A DNA stretch of 64,000 nt from Styela clava (Eukaryota; Chordata; Ascidiacea; Stolidobranchia; Styelidae), in NCBI RefSeq assembly GCF_964204865.1, contig NC_135258.1:14871001-14935000 (forward strand), given 5' to 3'. Of this stretch, positions 24,401 to 36,446 are shown in pieces. A program made the position numbers and the translations under genes. Numbering within the stretch: position 1 is the stretch's first letter; each line of letters begins with the position of its first letter. The notes under the pieces were generated by a model that saw only the letters and a list, made by a program, of their open reading frames with translations, was not told the origin of the DNA and did not search any database.

Positions 24401-27400
24401 TCCCAACAAGAATAACAACAACAAATGATACAACAATTTTCGTCTCATAACTAAACGATCATCAACGACCCGATAATACTGTATTATAGGGCGGTAAAAA
24501 ATAATGAAGCCTCCGAATTTTTGAAGACTATATGTGGGCCCTAAATACGAAGAGTTTTCGTCTGTGTGTTTACAGGTCTAAAATAGCTAAGCTTCGGCGG
24601 TTGATACAAAGTTGTGTTAAATTGTGCGAACGCAAACCCATGCGCCATTTTTCAAAGTTAGGCAAAAAAAAATATTTCAAAATTCATTCCTTCTTCACTA
24701 CCAATTTCATCATTCTTTATCCTTATCTATAAAAATTAAAAAACCTACTTCTACACATTGGTTTGTTCATTTCAGGTAAAAATTCTGCTTTGATTTTTGG
24801 GTAATATTTATTTCCCAGAGACGATTGAGTGCAAGTTCTTGTAGTGACATCGGGATCCAAAAGTTCATATCCTTCTTCACACGTCACGGTAATAACTTCA
24901 TCCACCATGTAGTAAGCCTTTTCTGGGGTTATTATTGCACCCTTTTTTTTGTACGCAAAACATCTGGGTTTTTCTTGAAAAACCAAAAAGTTTGAGTGGT
25001 TAAAAATGGAAGATTGGATAGTTTAATTTGTCAAGTTATGTCTATGGTTTAGATGAGTACAATTTCATCTTATGCTAAATAATAATGATGTCGTTTGAGC
25101 TGGATTGTAATATTGCACCAAAATGGAGAAAACACTTGACCTTGTTTTAAAATAAAGGAAATTAATACGAAATGGGTCTGTGAGAATATGAAGCGGTTTT
25201 TCTGATAAAATTACTTCCTATTACACAAGTCTCGACATAATTGCATTTACGGTATATATATTTTAAACAAGAGCGCAATGATCGCTAAGGTTTCGGAGTT
25301 CTGGAAAAAAAAAAAAAATTTTTTTTTCTAACAACGATCCCAAACCCCAATGGGACCAACAGCAATAAAAACAACAACAACAACAACAAGTTTGCCAAAC
25401 GAGAAATATTAACCTTTCATATGCACAAAATGAACTAGTACTTGTCAAAAAATACGATTCAGAAAACAAATCACAACACAATCATACTTGAGCAAGTTCT
25501 TATACTGATAGGAGGTTCAAATCGACCAGTAGGATTCATCATGTCGAATACAGAAGAAGTTAGATATCCACATACTGCTGTGTTTGATCCAACTAACACA
25601 TATCCTTCTTCACATGATATCGTAACTTCATCTCCACTCGTGTATGAGGTCTTCAGAGGAGTTACAACAGTATGAGGAGCTTTTGGAGCAGAACAAGTAG
25701 CTTTCTCTGGAGGAAATTTTATATAGAGAACTCATTCCATAATTTTCACTCATTAGGTTATATGAGATTTCAAAATTGACATATATACGTAAAAAAGAAT
25801 GTATTAGGAAAGCCTTGCGTTGAACAAAGAACTGTTCAGGAAATTTAGAACAAAACATTTTGTAGGTGCAATGTTAATATAGTTAGGTAGCAGGGCTATC
25901 TCTAGGAAAACTTACAACGAACACAACGATTAAAACTTTGCATCATTTGTGTGATGCAAAACAATTTATTGAAAAAAAGCTATATATATATATATATATT
26001 TGAGTCATTGAATGAAATAAAATGTACTACATTTAGAAAGGACGTTTGGATTCATCAATTTATTTAGGTTGCCATCCATTTTTATCGCTTATCAAAGTTT
26101 CCAAACATGCAGAAGACCGGGGACCTAACGGTTAGCTTTGAGCGATGTTGGAATCTTTAGGCTCACATCGCGGGTTCGAATGCCATGCCTGGGTTAAATT
26201 CCACCCCACCCAGGGTGTAATCAATTGGGTAGGTAATGTCGATCTGAAAATATTCTAGTCGTTCCAAAAGTAATATATACCTCCTCACCTATCGCTAAAT
26301 AATAAATCATCATAAACTATAGTTAGAAATACTTACTCTTACAGGGAGACGAGGAGAAACGAAAAATGCCCCAGTTGTCATATCCATCATGTTTTATACC
26401 ATCATCGATATCGAACGATCCTGTTTCATCACACATACTACTATTTGCACCAACAAGCTCATATTCTTCGTCACACGATAACGATATTTCCTCTCCACGG
26501 CCATAAAATGGCTTAAACGGTTTGACAGTTAAGCCTTCATAAATGGGTGGACGACAGTCTTCAATCTCTGTGATAGTTGAATATACGATTTAAAAAACAA
26601 TGATTAATTAAATATATTGACTCGAAGGTGACGCATCACATGAGTGTCGTGTCTGCTGAAGAGATGAGCGGACAAACGTAACTCGGTAACGTTTTCCCAT
26701 ATGTTATTTTGAAATGTTCGCATGAATTTTTGGCAAAATATTTGGTGAAAAATCGGGTTCCTTAGGACAGAGTAATAGCCATCTAGCGAATTCAGCAACT
26801 AATACAAATATGAAAATGATTAGTCCATTAGATGCAGGGAAATCATTTTTCACAATAACAAACAATAACCCCGACAATATTCATATGCACAAGCCGTGTC
26901 TTAAGTATCTATTTTTTGCACTTATGTGAAATCTCTCAGGCTGGTGGTTACAAATCTATGTTTTTGTTTGAATAAAGTGATATTTTTATCTGTTCAAACT
27001 TAGAACATAAAATGGAAAAATTTGGTAAATTAATGTAGAGAGCGAAGTATACTGAAGTATTCGGTTGAATTATGTCTACTAAAACACATATCGCATCATA
27101 TAAGTGTTCATGAATTATACAACTACTCTCTGGCGTGTTTAATGTTGATAACATCAAATATCATTTTAATGCTTCATGATTGGTATTAGAGACAGTCAAG
27201 CTGCGAGCTCGAAATATTTTTAAACCTCTGCCTTAGGCAGTTCTGGAATTTCGATCGTAAATCTACGCCCTTTACACCGGTTTTGTATAATTAGTTTTAT
27301 GTTATTTCTCTTATTTAGGTTAAATAACACAGCTGCTAAATGTAAACTTAGCTATAACTTCCTATTATTCTATAACACATTTCCAGACAAACGAACTATT

Positions 27401-29230
27401 TATACATAAACATATAAGATCATAATGTGACTAGGACCGAAACCTATAAACCCAATGCTTTTGTCTGGCCATTAGTCATCATGTATGAAAACGCCAGAAG
27501 ACATTATGCTAATTTTAGTTGTTATCTCATCTCCAGCAATTGCATTTTTGGACCATATTAGCTTTACTTTTTGAAGTTCAAGCAGATGCTAGCAATCTGA
27601 GATATTTCGTTGGCAAGACTTGATTTTAGGTTCGAGAAATTGAATTTCAAAAGTCATTAATATCCCAGTATAATATTTTGTTTAGATTTCAATACCATGT
27701 TGTAAAAAAACCGTAAAAAATAATCGTCGAAGTATAACATTTTTTAATTTTCAGTAATTTGAATCCTTACTAGAACAAGCGTTTCTTCCTTTAAGTTTGA
27801 AACTTGCATCGTCTAAGATTCCAGGGAAATAACTATGAAAATGATATCGATTTCTTCCACGTTGACAAGTTAGAGCAGAATCTCCATTTAAAGTATAACC
27901 ATCCATGCATGACACCGAAATATTTTCTCCGATTTCGTAAAACATTTTGAAAGGTGTAACCACAATGCCTTCTTGGATTGGTAAGACGCATCTGGGCGTT
28001 TCTACAAAAAAAAAAAAAAAATTTACGTTAAGAAGAAAAAAAGTCTGTAATTTAAAGATTACGACTGGGGTCATTCTGTACAAATGATGTGCAACTACGG
28101 TTACATTTTCTTCTCGCAATTTGAGAATGTGCCTACTCTTATTCCTAGGAATTTATAAGTATATATAAGCATTTGATATAGAATTGATAAATGTAAGAGG
28201 TCAAACCTCACCATAGAGTTGACATTTTTTCTGAATGATGTGAATTACGTTTCAATTCAGATTCACTTAACACCTTTTTTATTTTATTAGAAAAGTGATT
28301 TTGTAAGTTTTATGTCTACATGTTACTATACTCTGCACATAAGAAATCATATAAAAAATAATTGTCGTATATTATGCTTTTTTTGAAATATATTATTCGC
28401 CTACTTGTGCATATTCTGGGACCAATCGTGGGTTTAAATTTTGCGTATCCCCCGTAAGTCATTCCCTGGCAAGTGGCATTTTTATGCCCTTCCCTCAAAT
28501 CATAACCTTCCTGGCACGATAAAGTGATTTTCTCCTCATCAGCGTAAGATGTTTTGAATGGCGTCACAATGAGTCCTTCCTCCATTGGCGGTGTGCATTC
28601 TTTCAATTCCGCTATAAAAATATTCATTGAGAGGTTACTCATCTTTAAAATAAGTAATGCTATAGACAAGTCAGAAGTGAAGTCGAGTCACGGGTCATTC
28701 GAGTCCGAAGTCGAGTCAATTACTGAGCTCAGTTAGTTAAATACGACTCAGCCTGAGTTTGTTGAGTACGATACCTTGATAAATAGGGACTCGAGTCCAA
28801 ATCGAGTCAATGACTCGGTGAACTCGGTTATTGTTTTATTTTTGACAAAATCATTGTTAATACTCAAATACCTGAAAGAACAAGTTTCAACGAAAAGAAA
28901 TTTTAACGCGCCAAACACGATAGCGAAAGATTCGGGTACATGCAGGTTGAAATTTTTTTAGCATCAGTTTAACGAATATTTATTGCAGATGACAATTATT
29001 CGATCAGAACTACATGCTAAAAAACGTCTCTATATTGTAGCATATGAGTTAAATGGTTTATCAAACTACCATTGAACACAACAATATTAAAAAAAAAACT
29101 ACAGCACAAAAATAAATAAAACCAAACCCTTACCGTTTATTTCAAAGTGAAAATCATGATATTCATCCGCGATATGACAACTGACAGTTGACAGAAGTAA
29201 AGATAATACAAACGCTGATTTCGCAATCAT
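18413..29230 (-). CDS. Secreted protein with nine CCP (sushi) modules
   Basis: Exons in transcription order: 29230-29134 (ATG 29230-29228), 28611-28405, 28001-27771, 26567-26337, 25706-25488, 24973-24749, 24203-23976, 23715-23503, 23291-23076, 20031-19801, 18522-18413; 735 aa. Exon 1 encodes a signal peptide (MIAKSAFVLSLLLSTVSC). Exons 2-10 each encode one CCP module with the four-cysteine order C...(S/T)C..GY...C...C, for example ITLSCQEGYDL and VTLTCEDGYEM. Every module begins and ends in phase 1, as usual for shuffled CCP exons. Most modules lack the tryptophan normally found before the last cysteine, so this is a divergent subfamily. CCP-only proteins are often complement regulators or adhesion proteins; that role is inference. 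The last exon (35 aa, no domain, AATAAA at 18414-18409) is tentative; without it the frame stops at TAG 19795-19793. The intron between exons 9 and 10 holds a hAT transposon, and the following intron holds a mariner-type element. Confidence 0.8.
19131..19748. mobile_element. Fold-back mariner-type element with a transposase helix-turn-helix relic
   Basis: TIRs CAGGGTGTCTCAAAAATAAG and its inverse (cttacttttgagacaccctg) are flanked by TA on both sides (19129-19130, 19749-19750), as expected for Tc1/mariner. Each arm is about 250 bp. The two arms remain similar far beyond the TIR: agaaaacatag, ttgcatttttcatcaac, aatgaggtgcaaaa and agagaatttggaattaat recur in inverted orientation. Minus-strand translation of about 19555-19390 gives a helix-turn-helix-like frame (INSAPTRQTIYAIHRKFM, then TGSVVDAQRSRRPRSGHSEE), which resembles the DNA-binding part of mariner-like transposases. 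No catalytic domain is present. Confidence 0.75.
20393..20640. mobile_element. One-sided relic of a second hAT MITE inside the hAT transposon
   Basis: The left end CAGTGGTTTCCAAACTAGGG, followed by tccgcggacc...ggggtccgtgaagc, is typical of a hAT MITE terminus. No matching inverse end occurs before 22448, so the right end is lost or this stretch derives from another hAT family that recombined into the element. Confidence 0.4.
20690..22351 (+). pseudogene. hAT transposase (ZBED5/SCAND3/GTF2IRD2-like), frameshifted
   Basis: The longest intact frame is 20903-21919, and coding can be followed upstream to about 20690 (ALYRVIAVNGKPL, then EYIKTAFRNCSEALFEDFPN). Family hallmarks are the catalytic-core start FSICLDESTDVTSSSRLAVF, EFHCLIHQEALCAK, NNVRWLSCGNVLQRF and, in a second frame at 22121-22351, the hAT C-terminal dimerisation motif SYSCESLFSHMNFIKSKTRN. 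A frameshift near 21835 ends the main frame; the alternative frame continues for about 28 residues and stops. A 21-bp direct duplication (gcatgtgtgaagttgaaaact) at 22247-22288 adds ACVKLKT twice. No N-terminal BED zinc finger was found. Non-functional as it stands. Confidence 0.85.
22490..22672. repeat. tRNA-derived SINE-like fragment followed by a poly-C run
   Basis: The stretch gatggatggtcgagtggtga resembles the 5' half and A-box of a tRNA; the 'cgccgggttttaac' that follows is a weak B-box. About 100 bp later there is a C-rich run (about 22648-22672) broken by a few T. It lies downstream of the hAT transposon in the same CCP-gene intron. Confidence 0.4.
26115..26240 (+). repeat. tRNA-derived SINE
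   Basis: It holds a pol III A-box-like block (cctaacggttagctttgagc) and, about 40 bp later, a clear B-box (gcgggttcgaatgcc), then a non-tRNA tail with ccaccccacccagggtgtaa. It lies in a CCP-gene intron. It is not a functional tRNA gene, because the acceptor stem does not pair cleanly. Confidence 0.6.
28670..28830. repeat. Degenerate GAGTC-rich simple repeat
   Basis: The hexamer-like units cgagtc, gagtca and gactcg recur about fifteen times with spacers, in both orientations (for example gaagtcgagtcacgggtcat, gactcgagtccaaatcgagt). It lies in the first intron of the CCP gene, upstream of exon 2. Confidence 0.65.
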
Positions 29231-29239
29231 TTTGAAGGA

Positions 29240-30226
29240 TTCGGTGTCTAAAGCTTACTACTCAACTGCGGAAATCAATATGAGTTACAATCAATAATTA
29301 TTATTGTAATTGTTTCTGAAAGTAATATTTTTTTACAAATTGGGCTTGCTTAATTTTGTATTTAATTGGAAATATAATTAGGTTTTAATCATAATAAAAC
29401 AACTTTATTTTAGTGAACATACAATAAGATATAACTTTCACGAATTGATACTCTATCGCTACTACCTCTGCATGTTTCAGAATCTAAACTTTTTATAAAC
29501 CAACTACAACTCAACAATAACTTTTTTTATGACATTCTGACATTTAAATAATAGTTTACTAATTGATTCCGAGAAGCCATTACAAATTTCCTTCAATAAA
29601 TTTTATTTTGAATGACTCATACCCGCAAATGTGCACGACGGCGCGTTTATTTTTAACCAAATAGTGATTGCCTCAGGTAAGGTTAATTGTAAAACTAGAA
29701 AAACAATTACCAAAATTTCAAAGTAAATTGATATATTCACTTTTCGTATTTTATTAATAAGTTAATTCTTGTTCGCACTTGTCATATGCACCTAATGCAC
29801 GGCCCCGACTATACCCGGGGTTCACAACTGATAGATGATAGTTTATTTTCTGACTTTTTTATGATGCTCATTCTGAAACCAATAATTATTAAACAATTTT
29901 GAATTAATTTATTTTAACTGAAATCACACAGGGTCAACCTAAACCTTGTTTATACAACTAAAACGCTTTAATTTACTGTGGTTAGTGGATTAGTCGTCCG
30001 CCCCGCGCAAAATGTTCTAGAATATAAATAATTGCCACAGTGTGTTCAGCCGGACTTGAATTAGAGTATGAATTTGAAATGGGCATTTGTAATTTGGATT
30101 TTCACCATTACTCAAGAGCTTGGCGTACATGAAGTGACGCCAATTACGGCTCTGAAGCGAACACACTTAGACGAACGCGGTAGCTTTGGCAATACCGGCA
30201 TTCTGTTAGACCTCATATAACTAATT
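29240..30226. other. Upstream region of the CCP gene; no gene recognised
   Basis: AT-rich sequence upstream of the CCP signal-peptide exon, where its promoter should lie. No convincing TATA box or other core promoter element was seen on the minus strand, and no coding exon was recognised. Confidence 0.35.
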
Positions 30227-30234
30227 CATTACAC

Positions 30235-30721
30235 CAGAGGTCGGTAACCTTTTGTCGCTCGCGGGCCAAAATTAAGGATTGCAAGTCATTGGCGGGCCGC
30301 ACATATTATCAGAAAGTTAAAAGCCGGACGGATGGTACTTTTTATATTAAAAATCAAGCAGTGATACATCTATCGAATAGAATATAGATTTACTCCCTCA
30401 TCGCATTGCATCTCAAAAAAATCCATTTGGATATTTTCGGCACCATTGAACCCTTTGCACTTAGCATCAACTTTCTGCGGTTTGTTGCCATATGTGTAAC
30501 TATAATTAAATTATGGGCTAATTAAACGAGTAATTGTGAATTTTATACTTGTTAGATTATAATTTAGTCTACACGTGTCTCACAATAAATTCTGTTACGT
30601 AAAGGATATAATCGTCAAAACAGCTGTTTTGTTACTATAATTCAGTGAAGCGTCGCGGGCCGGATTATATTACCCCGTGGGCCTGATCCGGCCCGCGGGC
30701 CATAGATTGCACCGACCCCTG
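30235..30721. mobile_element. hAT MITE with 'gcgggccg' subterminal blocks
   Basis: The ends CAGAGGTCGGTAACC and the inverse of CAGGGGTCGGTGC (gcaccgacccctg) are imperfect TIRs. The flanks cattacac and cactacac differ at one base, an aged 8-bp duplication. The subterminal blocks cgctcgcgggccaaaatt and gatccggcccgcgggccata also occur in the element at 52823 in the opposite order. Confidence 0.8.
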
Positions 30722-30729
30722 CACTACAC

Positions 30730-32520
30730 CGTTGAACAGCGCCTTAACTTAGTACCCCAGAATGAATTTAGAATAGATCTCTCCACGCTAACCCTAACCG
30801 CTAACCTTAACAGTTTTTGAGCGTTGTAAGTGGCTTATAATCTTCAGTCAAATCTTGGCCAACCAATAAATGTAAGCAAAAAACTTTTCTCAAGTTAAAA
30901 ATAATATATATAACCCCGAAAACGATTGAAATGATCGCTACATTAGATTGCGCAATGCTATTTTTATTGAGTTTGTTTTTTTAAACAAACGGAGATTTAA
31001 AAAAATGATAATCTTTTAATAAATCAATCCCAAGAAAAATACAGGTGATACTTTCCACTTTTTTTTAGTTTTACATGTTTTATTTTTAGAACCTCTGTTT
31101 AAACTGATGTTTATTTGACTTTCCATGAAAAGGAATGAAAGATTCAGCGGACATCTATCGTTCTGTATCGACTAATCTGAATATGTGATTCTAAAAATTA
31201 TAATTAGAAAATTTCCTCGATTGCAAATGACAACGCAAATGTGTTTGAACTATTTAATTATCTATTACTTTTTGATCGAAAGAGCTGCAAAATAAACAAA
31301 TTTTCTGGCAGCAATTCTGCAAATACTGAGATCTCAAATGTTTTTGAACTAATTAATTATCTATTGATTTCAAATCGAAAGAGCTGCAAATTGAACAAAT
31401 TTTATTGCAACTATTCTGCAAACGCTAAGATTTCAGAACTCATCCGAAATCGAAAGTCAGTATACAAATAATGTAACTGATCTATAGTCAAATTTGTTAG
31501 ATCATAGACCAAGAACTTGTTTACGAAATGCGTATTCAAGCACATTCATTTGACAAATCTCCTGTATTCTAAAATTGGTTCATATATCATTTTTGACATT
31601 CGTGCAATTCATATTCACGAACATGATTGAATGGTATTATTTGCATTTGATGCAATACATAAAATTAATAACTATGAACCGTTTTGAGCAACACGTAAAA
31701 TTAACTCGTATCTCATTTTCTCATTTTATTCTAACCTAGAAAATATTTTCCAATAATTTAAATCGAATCCAATTATGCGCAAATTGGAAAAAAATAATTA
31801 TATTATAATAATAATAGTACACTTAGTAAATTTCACCGTTTTTCTAATAGTATAATTTTTCTATTGCATTCATGTAAACCGGACTTCGCGCTTCGATTCA
31901 CGTTGGAATGCTGCCACACGTTCTTCATTCACGATACCGGTGAAGTAATTGCCATGCGCTTATTCAATCATTCGATGACTTCAATATGAGTAAAACACTT
32001 GAGGTAATGATATACGGTAATAATCTATATTGAGTAGATTTTTTATTGCCTGTTGGTAACAAAAAACAATGGTTTTCCATACCTCATACAAAAATTTGCT
32101 CAAATCGCACTCACTCAGAGGTAAACAGACTCATCTCTGAAAAGGCCATCACTTACCGACTACTAATATGTCCAGAACTACTGAAACTAAACAGATTGAA
32201 ATATATATGAAACTATACTTCCATATTTCTTGCTGATTGATTGCCAGGAACTATTAGCATGAAAGAAATATGTTTTAGCATTTACCAAGTTCTTACAAAT
32301 GAAATTTATTTGCAAATAATGTCACTTTTCAGGGAATCGATTTTTCATTGACTGATTGGGAACGAATAGTGGATTACAACGAGTCTTAGAGTGCCGCATC
32401 CCTCTTGTTGCGCACTTGTCCAAGATGATCTTACCTTCTGCCCAACTCGTATATTTATTCTAATTCAGAACATAGCATAAATCCGAATTGATATGCCTAT
32501 TTTAATAAGTTGCAGCTCAA
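30730..32520. other. Intergenic stretch with a 99-bp tandem duplication
   Basis: No gene was recognised. At 31243-31440 a 99-bp unit (tttgaacta.tta attatctatt ... agagctgcaaa ... attctgcaaa) occurs twice in a row. Since 99 is a multiple of three, a 76-codon open frame runs through both copies (MFELFNYLLLFDRKSCKINK and VFELINYLLISNRKSCKLNK), but nothing else supports coding. Confidence 0.6.
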
Positions 32521-32522
32521 TA

Positions 32523-34015
32523 TATACCGTACTTTCCGGCGAATAAGTCTACCCGGTAAATAAGACGAGGCCCGTTTTTGAGCCTGAAAAAATGGGTTTT
32601 TGCATATAACCTCCCAATAAGACGGGCAGTAAAATCGAAATCTCAAATTACCATGCAACGGCTTCTGAGCGGTCGAGGTGTTTGCGCATTCGTTAAAAAA
32701 ACCCATAATGACGTTTTCTTGTAGCGTAATATTCAATCCATGACAACTACAGGAATTCAAACTGTTTTTCAATTTTATTCTTATTGTGCTCTACGTAACA
32801 CGGCAATCTGTGGACATATTAATGTGAGATAAACTGCCTGATTATATTCAGTTTTGATACATATTTCTGCGCTCTTGCGAATTCGTTATCGTCAATATAA
32901 AAATCCCCAGATCTGCTATAAAATCCCGGAAAGTACAATTTAATCAAGGGCAATAATTAAACATATAAAGTGTATATATCAAACATACATATTCATCATC
33001 TCGAATCTCCAGAAACGAAATGTGTTGCTTTATTAATTTAATAGTGATCAATTTAATCTGCGGTTGCGACAATATAAACAGTATATATCTCTGTTCCAAA
33101 ATACCAACGCAATCCGTAGACATAAACATGTAAACAACACTTATTCCGCTCCATCGCAATGTTGTCACTCATTATTTTAGGGATATCACCCTATGAAAAA
33201 ACCTAAAGTAAGCGATAATATCTCACAGAGTAAATTTACTTCAAAAAATGAATTAATTAAATATACTTTACATAAATTATTATACATAATATATATCATA
33301 TGTATATATCATATGTCGGTCAGGCCCCGTCGGTAGTTGTAGAACACAAAATGTTTTTGCGATTTGCAATGTCAAAAATCATCTTCAATCTGTCACGGGT
33401 CATTAAAAAATAAAACTTGAATGGCGTTTTCCGTTTATTTAGTATTTTATAATGCTGCTTATTAATCAAGAAAGTTTGGGTCACGTATTCACTTCTCTGT
33501 TTATCTCAGTATCTTGTCACACGTGATTATGTAATAACTCTTTCTCACGAGTGCCATGGTTATTTGCGAACAATAAAGTAATTATCGTGTCCTTGTGGCA
33601 CAAAACATATGTTGAGGGAAATTCGTGATTTAGCGAGAATAAATGCTGACATAAAAGATGTTTACGGACCAAATAAGAGATCACGCTGATAAAAACAATC
33701 GCAATCCCATGTGTTAGACGTGTATCGGTAATAGCCGTTCACTCGTGATGCACACACAAATTCGGCAGCTTCAACTATGATATTCACAGCGTTGAATATC
33801 CAGATTCACAGCGCGAGAACGCCGATTCATACAAAAATGGCCTGATGGGGACGTTATAGAGATGCTATCGCGGAAGATATTTTATAGCCTGAATTGAAGC
33901 CCACCCCGAAAAAATGAAAATTATCATACTCGCCCAATAAGACCCCCACCTCCCCCCAAAATGAGGCCAAAAATTTGGGTCTAAAAGAGCGACTTATTCG
34001 CCCGAAAACAGTATC
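32523..34015. mobile_element. 1.5-kb TIR element, 'cggcgaataagtc' family
   Basis: The left end ataccgtactttccggcgaa and continuing taagtc is matched by the inverse of gacttattcgcccgaaaaca followed by gtat at the right. Both ends run on into blocks built around 'aataagac'. An internal cccggaaagtac at about 32926 looks like a second inverse end, so a smaller element or an internal rearrangement is possible. No transposase frame was recognised. Confidence 0.6.
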
Positions 34016-34774
34016 TACTGTTAATGGGTACATTAGGATGTCTACATATTGCCAGTTCTGCTTTTTGTCAGCAAAATAATACATACAGGTCATGTTCGTG
34101 TCCACTAGAGATATAGGACCATCAATACAAATTTAATATAGGTATACCAAAAATGATTTCGAGGTAGATTTCATATCAATTTCGAGGGAGGACATGATAA
34201 TACCAAAATCTGTCATGATGGTCTTTAATATGGAACGAACCACTGTGTTTGGTTGTATTGCAGTCTGTTTCAGGTACCAGAACAGGTGGCCATGAAAGCA
34301 ACGATTCCTTAGCACACGATCATCTTTCAAAAATAACCCGTTATAAACAAAAACGGTACGAAACCCCCAAGCCAGCGGTTATCGAAGTGTGCGCCGCAAC
34401 GATTTGCAAGTGCGCCCCGCAAATTAACGGAAATGTGTTAAACATAACTGAATATGATTTAATTTTAAAAATTGTATTTCTTTTAAATGTTTTATTGTTT
34501 CCTATTTTAAATGCTATTTATATGGATCAATGAATTCAACCCTCTCTATGTCGTTTACTTTCTATTACGTAGTGTCTGCCTCTATTGTTACGTAACCGAT
34601 AACAGACACTACTTGCTGCAATTTCGTGAGCTACAATTTATTTATCTTCTGGATCGAGTTTAGCGAACTAATTTTTAGTATTTCGAAGGAAAAAGTGTAA
34701 GTGCGCCGTGAGTATTTTTCCCTGATAATTTGACAAGAAGAAGAGTGCCAGCTAAAAGCGACTTTTCAGGTTTT

Positions 34775-35003
34775 ACACTAGGTGTCCAAAAAAAAGTAAA
34801 ACGATCCAGATGTCCACTCCGTGTTCAATAATAAAAAATAAATAATAGCCTTCTGGCAAAAAAAATCAATCTTTAACCCCTGAAAATTTCAAAGCTATTG
34901 GTCCAGTAATCAAAGAGAAAAGCGACTTTTCCATAACGTGTCAAAGAACAACAACAACATCATATTGGAACGATTCATAGGTCCACTGCGTGTCCAATAA
35001 ACG
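34775..35003 (-). repeat. Dispersed '(GTT)n / cttgtggcggttc' repeat, copy 5 (inverted)
   Basis: Read on the minus strand it has the standard head (ttggacacgcagtggaccta), the (GTT)-rich block, 'gaccaatagctttgaaattt' with 'tcaggggttaaagattga', and then a second head-like block (gaacacggagtggacatctg). The head thus appears twice, once at each end. Confidence 0.65.
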
Positions 35004-35618
35004 GGAATATTCACTATGGCAGCAATACTAAGAATACTAATTAGATACACATCAGAAATTGACTCTTTTTTTCTTTGTTATAACAATGAGACGTGGATCC
35101 CTGAATTGGTGTTTGTTTTCATATTTGCACACGTATGCACGTCGGCAAACTTCGGCTAATGACGGACTGATTCCAAGTATCTCATAATGTGTGTGGTTAG
35201 AAAACTAAATAACCATAAATTCAACTGGAGTACTAGTTCAAAGAATAGTGTTACTGAATGACGTCATTTTCATTATAATCATTAGGACTGAATTCTTACA
35301 TACGTATATATTCATTATTCATTAATCAAAAAGGGTGTGTTTCATTCATACACTAACAACATGGGTTCGCAATGAGTGCAGTCCTGATATTGAAAGTGGC
35401 TTATTCGTACGCTATGGTTATATTTCTTATTTCTGCAAACATGTTATCAATTGCAAACAAGATATCGTTTCCGTTTGTTTCTTCAACTATATATCAATAT
35501 TAAAATTAACATTATATTTTCATTTTGCAAAGCACCCACGTTGGCGTCGCAAATTTTTTCTAGTAAACTGGAAGCCCTGGCCCGATCTACACCTGTGGTC
35601 GACAGACATCCACTAGTC

Positions 35619-36446
35619 CAGTGGTTCCCAACCTGGGGGTCGCGACTCCTAGGGGGGTCGCGGCGGGTTTCTAGAGGGGTCGCGAAGGTATGACAAAACA
35701 GTAGAAAATAATACAAAACTTTAGGTTAAATATTGGCAATAGAACGCGAAGAAGTCTGGAATGGACTCTCGTCTGCCTCCGAGAGATTTACACTAGCTGT
35801 CGTGAGACCCCAGAATGTCGCTTATTGCTTGGAAACCAAGCATGCGGCGCGAGGTGTCAATGGCATGTTAACCATTGTGGCGTCACACGAACTCGTCTGC
35901 ATTTCCGCGCGTCACTACGCGGAAAACACGCGGGCTTCGAAGCAATTGCGGAATTTTGAAACCATGGCCGCTATGGCCAAACCCATGGCGACTGACTTTT
36001 TAGCTGCCACAAATCAATGGCGAGATGTCGTTACCACGGCAGCAAATTGAAAACCAAAGGCGGCTGAAATTTTGCTGCCGTAACCTCGGCATGTCGGCTG
36101 TAATGGCAGGGCTGTCCCTGATGGCAATAAATATGGGTTGGGTTAGAACATTTTTCTTATGAATACAGTTTTGATGGATTTGGGGTTAGGTTTCAGGTTT
36201 AAGTAGATATAATTCCGCATGATGCACTAAAATCTGGTACACGACTTTGTGAATATACCGGTAAAAGCGCCATAACCACGGCAAGAGCTGCCATCGGTAC
36301 GTTCGTGGCAGCAGCTGTCATGAAGTGGTAAGAACCTCGCCTCCTCTTTGCCGCTTATTTTATTGATAAGTATATATAGAAAGTGAGGCAGGGGGTCGCG
36401 AGGTATTTGTAAACCACCAAAGGGGGTCGCGAGCCAAAAAAGGTTG
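35619..36446. mobile_element. hAT MITE inserted in the 208-bp array
   Basis: TIRs CAGTGGTTCCCAACC and GGTTGGGAACCACTG are exact inverses. The 8-bp duplication cactagtc is intact at 35611-35618 and 36447-36454. Subterminal 'gggggtcgcga' motifs occur at both ends. A 105-codon open frame inside (35733-36050) has no similarity to a transposase that I can recognise. Confidence 0.93.

Noticed and set aside
26115..26200. Functional tRNA gene
   Set aside because: A good B-box is present but the acceptor stem and anticodon arm do not form; better explained as a SINE head.
34249..34533. 94-codon plus-strand frame with several cysteines
   Set aside because: No splice-consistent partners, and the second half is AT-rich and hydrophobic by composition only.
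35733..36050. 105-codon open frame, possible protein
   Set aside because: It lies wholly inside a hAT MITE defined by TIRs and a target duplication and has no transposase-like sequence.
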